NCBI GenBank assembly: GCA_964493945.1
Contig: CAZBQG010000064.1
Coordinates: 1 to 18,323 of the forward strand
DNA: 18,323 nucleotides
Direction: 5' to 3'
From: CAZBQG01 sp964493945
GTDB lineage: Bacteria; Pseudomonadota; Alphaproteobacteria; Rhodospirillales; UBA2165
In this document: positions 15,838 through 18,323 of the stretch, one piece after another
Layout: each line of letters starts with the position of its first letter
How positions within the stretch are numbered: the first letter of the stretch is position 1
The notes under the pieces: generated by a model
Database searches by the model: none
What the model was told of the DNA's origin: nothing
The model's input: only the letters and a program-made list of their open reading frames with translations
Made by a program: the position numbers and the translations under genes

Positions 15838-16465
15838 GGGCCTGCTCGCTCCAAAGGCGGGCGAGGCGCACGGCAGCTTGGGCATCAGCGCCCCAATCAT
15901 CGGCGCCCACAAGTTTCCGGATATTTTCATCCACCGGCCCGCCGCCGATCATCACTTTGACCCTTCCGGCCAGCCCCGCATCGCGCACTGCCTCGACGGT
16001 TTCGCGCATGGAATCAAAGGCCAGGGTAAGCAGTCCCGACAGACCCAGCACCCCGGCGCCCGTATCGCCCAGCGCCTCGACGAATTTCTCCGGTGCAACA
16101 TTGGCGCCCAGATCCACCACTTCGAAATTGGAGGATTTAAGCATGGTGATGACGATGTTCTTACCGATTTCGTGGATATCATCGGCAACCGTTCCAATCA
16201 CCACCGATCCCGATGAGACCAGATCGCCCGACTTCAGCCCCGGCTCCAGCAGGGCGCTGATTTGTTTGAAAATCTCTCCCGATATGATCAGGTCGGACAC
16301 GAAATAATCCTGGGCTTCGAACAGATCACCGATCTCCACCATGCCCTGCTGGCAGATTTGCAGAACCTCCAGCTCGGACACGCCCTTGGCCAATGCTTCC
16401 TTGACCAGACCCAGGACCTGATCTTCCTCCAGGGCGATGAGCGCCTCTTTCATCCCCGCCGTCAT
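15830..16465 (-). CDS. Corrinoid (cobalamin-binding) methyltransferase protein
   Basis: A 211-residue carrier that shuttles a methyl group on cobalamin between two methyltransferases. An N-terminal four-helix cap (about 1-85) is followed by the B12-binding Rossmann domain. The base-off/His-on signature DxHxxG is Asp96-Ile-His98-Glu-Ile-Gly101, with the helper motifs LSGLLT (142-147) and MIGGGPV (172-178). These are the usual marks of the MtaC/MtbC/MtmC group. Its ATG overlaps the stop of the DUF1638 gene (ATGA), and its end overlaps the methyltransferase start. It must work with the URO-D protein downstream; the substrate-specific first methyltransferase is not evident in this window. The reactivating ATPase (RamA or RACo type) is also not seen. 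Confidence 0.9.
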   Translation of the reverse strand: MTAGMKEALIALEEDQVLGLVKEALAKGVSELEVLQICQQGMVEIGDLFEAQDYFVSDLIISGEIFKQISALLEPGLKSGDLVSSGSVVIGTVADDIHEIGKNIVITMLKSSNFEVVDLGANVAPEKFVEALGDTGAGVLGLSGLLTLAFDSMRETVEAVRDAGLAGRVKVMIGGGPVDENIRKLVGADDWGADAQAAVRLARLWSEQAHV

Positions 16466-17148
16466 TTTTCCCCCGCCGTTCTTCCAACCAGGAAATGCAT
16501 GGTGTCGATCGCCTCGCCGGGCTCCACCACAATGAAATCCTCAGTCCAATCGCCCTTCATCATGCGGGCCAATATGCTGTTTGTCGCATCCAGTTCCTCA
16601 TAGCGCAAATCGAAACGCTTCGCGATGGTGCGGGCCTCGGCGCGGGCCTTTTCTTCTTCGCCACCATCTTCCGCCCGGATGAAGGCGATGCGCTTATAAT
16701 GGCCGATCATTTTTTTGAGCAACCGGTCGGCACGCTCCTTGCCATAGGTCTCGACCATGCGGTCATATTCGGCAAAGGGCCCCTCGGCGCCGTCGCCCAG
16801 CCAACCCCGGGTCAGGAAATAAGTCCCTGGCTCGCGCGCCATTTCGGCCCGGAGCGTCTTTTGCGAGCCCAGAAATATGGCAATGCAGTCATCGGCCCGG
16901 GGCACTATCAGGCGCGATTTTTGGGCTACCAGCCCGATCGTGGAACGCCCGCACATGCCGTAGCCCAGGATGACCAGATCATAGGCGCCGTCGATGCGGT
17001 CGATGATTTCCTGCAAGGTTTTGCATAACATTTTAGGTCTGGTATGGAGGCTCATTTCCACCACTTCGCACTCCGCCCCGGCGGGCAGCAGGGGTCTGAT
17101 TTCCTCGATCATCACGTCGCACGAAATGACATAAGGGTTAAGGCTCAT
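16462..17148 (-). CDS. DUF1638 family protein
   Basis: A 228-residue protein of the uncharacterised DUF1638 family. Recognisable parts are VISCDVMIEEIRPLL at the start, SLHTRPKMLCKTLQEIID (33-50), LVILGYGMCG (58-67), PRADDCIAIFLGS (83-95) and GTYFLTRGWLG (108-118). Conserved cysteines at Cys66 and Cys88 might bind a metal (inference). The family is frequently found beside corrinoid proteins and URO-D methyltransferases, as here, and may help load or activate the corrinoid, but no reaction is established to my knowledge. I chose ATG 17148 because the family begins near it; the reading from 17223 has 25 extra residues that overlap the upstream gene. The remaining overlap with that gene is 11 bases. 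Confidence 0.82.
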   Translation of the reverse strand: MSLNPYVISCDVMIEEIRPLLPAGAECEVVEMSLHTRPKMLCKTLQEIIDRIDGAYDLVILGYGMCGRSTIGLVAQKSRLIVPRADDCIAIFLGSQKTLRAEMAREPGTYFLTRGWLGDGAEGPFAEYDRMVETYGKERADRLLKKMIGHYKRIAFIRAEDGGEEEKARAEARTIAKRFDLRYEELDATNSILARMMKGDWTEDFIVVEPGEAIDTMHFLVGRTAGEK

Positions 17149-17503
17149 ATGGCGCCTCCATGGTGACACCCGGCTCCAGGGCTCGCCCGATGGCGCGCTC
17201 AATCCCGTCAGTCTCCAAGCCATAGACCAAGACCACCAGATCCAGGCTCAATTCGCTCTGATTATCGGGGAAGGAACCGCTCACCTGGGGCGGGCGGCCG
17301 GCGGCGATGGAACTCACCCGCGCGCCGCCATCGCTGGTCATGGCCTTTACATGGCCGATCAGGCTGGCGCCCTCGTCCATAAGCATTTGAGAAATGCGCC
17401 CCATCAGCCCGGTCACATTCTCTCGCCAAATCTCGGCCCCGGCTGGGGAATCCAGGCGCCAATGAAGGCGTACGGCGAGGGGGGCGAGGATCAGTTCAGA
17501 CAT
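17138..17503 (-). CDS. Hypothetical protein of the corrinoid operon
   Basis: A 121-residue soluble protein that I do not recognise. It has no signal peptide, membrane helix or cysteine. An N-terminal LAVRLHWRLDSP is followed by a helix-like stretch (24-43), then GHVKAMTSDGGARVSSIAAG and the strand-like LSLDLVVLVYGLE (86-98). The region could be one small alpha/beta domain. It is overlapped on both sides, 13 bases with the CobW-like gene and 11 bases with the DUF1638 gene, and its frame is uninterrupted with codon use like its neighbours, so it is a real gene. Its place between a metal-chaperone GTPase and DUF1638 hints at corrinoid maturation or activation (speculative). Confidence 0.7.
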   Translation of the reverse strand: MSELILAPLAVRLHWRLDSPAGAEIWRENVTGLMGRISQMLMDEGASLIGHVKAMTSDGGARVSSIAAGRPPQVSGSFPDNQSELSLDLVVLVYGLETDGIERAIGRALEPGVTMEAPYEP

Positions 17504-18093
17504 GACATGATCGCCTCGGCCGCGGCGTCCTCCAATCTATCCTTGGCGCTTATCTCCAACGGCTCAGCCTGGGGCTTTTGGCTTTGGACCCATTCCCTGG
17601 CGGCCTTCAATTCATTGGCGCTGGCCTCGTCCGCCTTGGGGATCACCACCAGTGTGGCACGGGCCACATGCCCCTTGATCATGGGCGCCGTGATTTCCAG
17701 CAGCATCTCGAGGCGCAGGGGATCGACCAGGGTGACGATGCGCCGCTCTATGTCAGCGCTGCCGCCAGCGGAATATTGCAGGCTCTGATCCATGGCCCGT
17801 GGATCGGCGGCACCCGAAGGCTCGATTAGAACCAGATCGGGATCATAATCTTTACGGATGCTGTCCAGGGTGCTGGAAAATTCGCCGGCCAGGGTGCAGC
17901 AGATACAACCGCTGACCAATTCCCACACATTCATATCCAATTGTTTGAGCCATCGGTTATCGATGCCGATCTCGCCGATCTCATTAACCAGAATGGCCAC
18001 CTTGCGCTCCCGCCCGGCCAGCCAACGCGCCAGCCCGGACATGAGCGTGGTCTTGCCCGATCCCAGAAAGCCGGTGATCTCGATCAACATCAT
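17491..18093 (-). CDS. CobW/HypB/UreG-family GTPase, single domain
   Basis: A 200-residue P-loop GTPase of the CobW branch of G3E proteins, which insert or deliver metals and cofactors. Walker A is GFLGSGKTT (8-16), the metal site is GCICC (62-66), Walker B lies in LVLIEPSG (87-94), and the base-recognition motif reads PKAD (152-155) instead of the usual NKxD. The C-terminal CobW_C domain of larger relatives is missing. As first gene of a corrinoid methyltransferase operon it may load cobalamin or protect the corrinoid, but this is inferred from context. ATG 18093 or 18090 are both possible; an in-frame TAA lies four codons upstream. No Shine-Dalgarno sequence precedes it, because the bases before ATG are CCTCCC. 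Confidence 0.82.
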   Translation of the reverse strand: MMLIEITGFLGSGKTTLMSGLARWLAGRERKVAILVNEIGEIGIDNRWLKQLDMNVWELVSGCICCTLAGEFSSTLDSIRKDYDPDLVLIEPSGAADPRAMDQSLQYSAGGSADIERRIVTLVDPLRLEMLLEITAPMIKGHVARATLVVIPKADEASANELKAAREWVQSQKPQAEPLEISAKDRLEDAAAEAIMSCLN

Positions 18094-18323
18094 GGGAGGA
18101 ATTTACGCCATGGGAGGCGGGGTGGGTAGGCTGAAAAGGGGTCGATGGCGCCGGATCGGGATGGTCCCGGCCTGCATTGTGGGTAATTGGGCTGGCCCCG
18201 CGCTGCCTTGCGCGTGATTGGGTAAGCTTGGCGAGAAGCGCTGGATTTTCTTTACTGCTAAATAAAAATAGGGGCTGACATAGATAAGCTCGAAGTATTC
18301 ACATTTTGTCCCATGCCATCAAA
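18094..18323. other. Leader or intergenic region upstream of the corrinoid operon
   Basis: No gene is supported in these 230 bases. The half near the operon is GC-rich with short inverted repeats (CGGGATGGTCCCG at 18157-18169; CGCGC/GCGCG at 18199-18214), neither followed by a T-run. The last 100 bases are AT-rich and are the likeliest promoter zone. On the minus strand TTGATG and AATACT, 17 bases apart near 18296-18322, are a weak match. I did not find a cobalamin riboswitch B12 box. Confidence 0.4.

Noticed and set aside
18094..18323. Possible cobalamin riboswitch before the corrinoid operon
   Set aside because: The operon context suggests one, but no B12-box-like sequence or the associated conserved core was found on the minus strand, so it is not claimed.
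18313..18323. ATG at the right edge as the start of a plus-strand gene
   Set aside because: Only three codons are visible and there is no convincing ribosome site before it.

Overview
The window reads as GC-rich DNA from an anaerobic or facultatively anaerobic proteobacterium, most likely an alphaproteobacterium of the Rhodospirillales type. This rests on RquA (rhodoquinone synthesis), a TRAP transporter, an FNR/FixK-type box, and molybdenum, corrinoid and Fe-S enzymes packed together. The taxonomy is inferred from gene content, not from a marker gene. No rRNA, tRNA, CRISPR array or insertion sequence was seen.

Layout. (1) 1-6288, minus strand: two tandem paralogous bis-MGD molybdo/tungstoenzymes (about 874 aa each), then dctQ and the start of dctM of a TRAP carboxylate transporter. 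No Fe-S partner or membrane anchor subunit of the usual molybdoenzyme kind accompanies the two enzymes. (2) 6432-8671: a small exported Rap1a/Tai-like protein (+), a cytosolic reductive-dehalogenase/QueG-like Fe-S protein (-), and a divergently transcribed alpha/beta hydrolase (+). (3) 8691-12901, plus strand: rquA, frdA (broken), frdB, frdC, frdD and a thioredoxin-fold [2Fe-2S] ferredoxin. An FNR-type box and a -10 hexamer precede rquA with exactly the spacing of a class II FNR promoter. (4) 12898-18093, minus strand: a tightly overlapped operon, read from 18093 downward, of CobW-like GTPase, an unknown 121-aa protein, DUF1638 protein, corrinoid protein, URO-D-type methyltransferase and a feruloyl-CoA-synthetase-like ligase (frameshifted).

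How they fit. RquA converts ubiquinone to the low-potential rhodoquinone, which can drive fumarate reduction through a heme-free FrdABCD complex. Placing rquA first in the frd operon, under an FNR-type promoter, makes a self-contained anaerobic fumarate-respiration cassette. In this sequence, however, frdA carries three single-base frameshifts and an internal deletion of roughly 60 codons, and FrdB has Arg in place of one [4Fe-4S] cysteine. The cassette is therefore either decaying in this strain or partly mis-sequenced. The minus-strand operon looks like a corrinoid-dependent methyl-transfer system. Its pairing with an aromatic-acid CoA ligase suggests, as inference only, demethylation and activation of a methoxylated aromatic acid. 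The tandem molybdoenzymes beside a TRAP carboxylate importer are the least explained part of the window.
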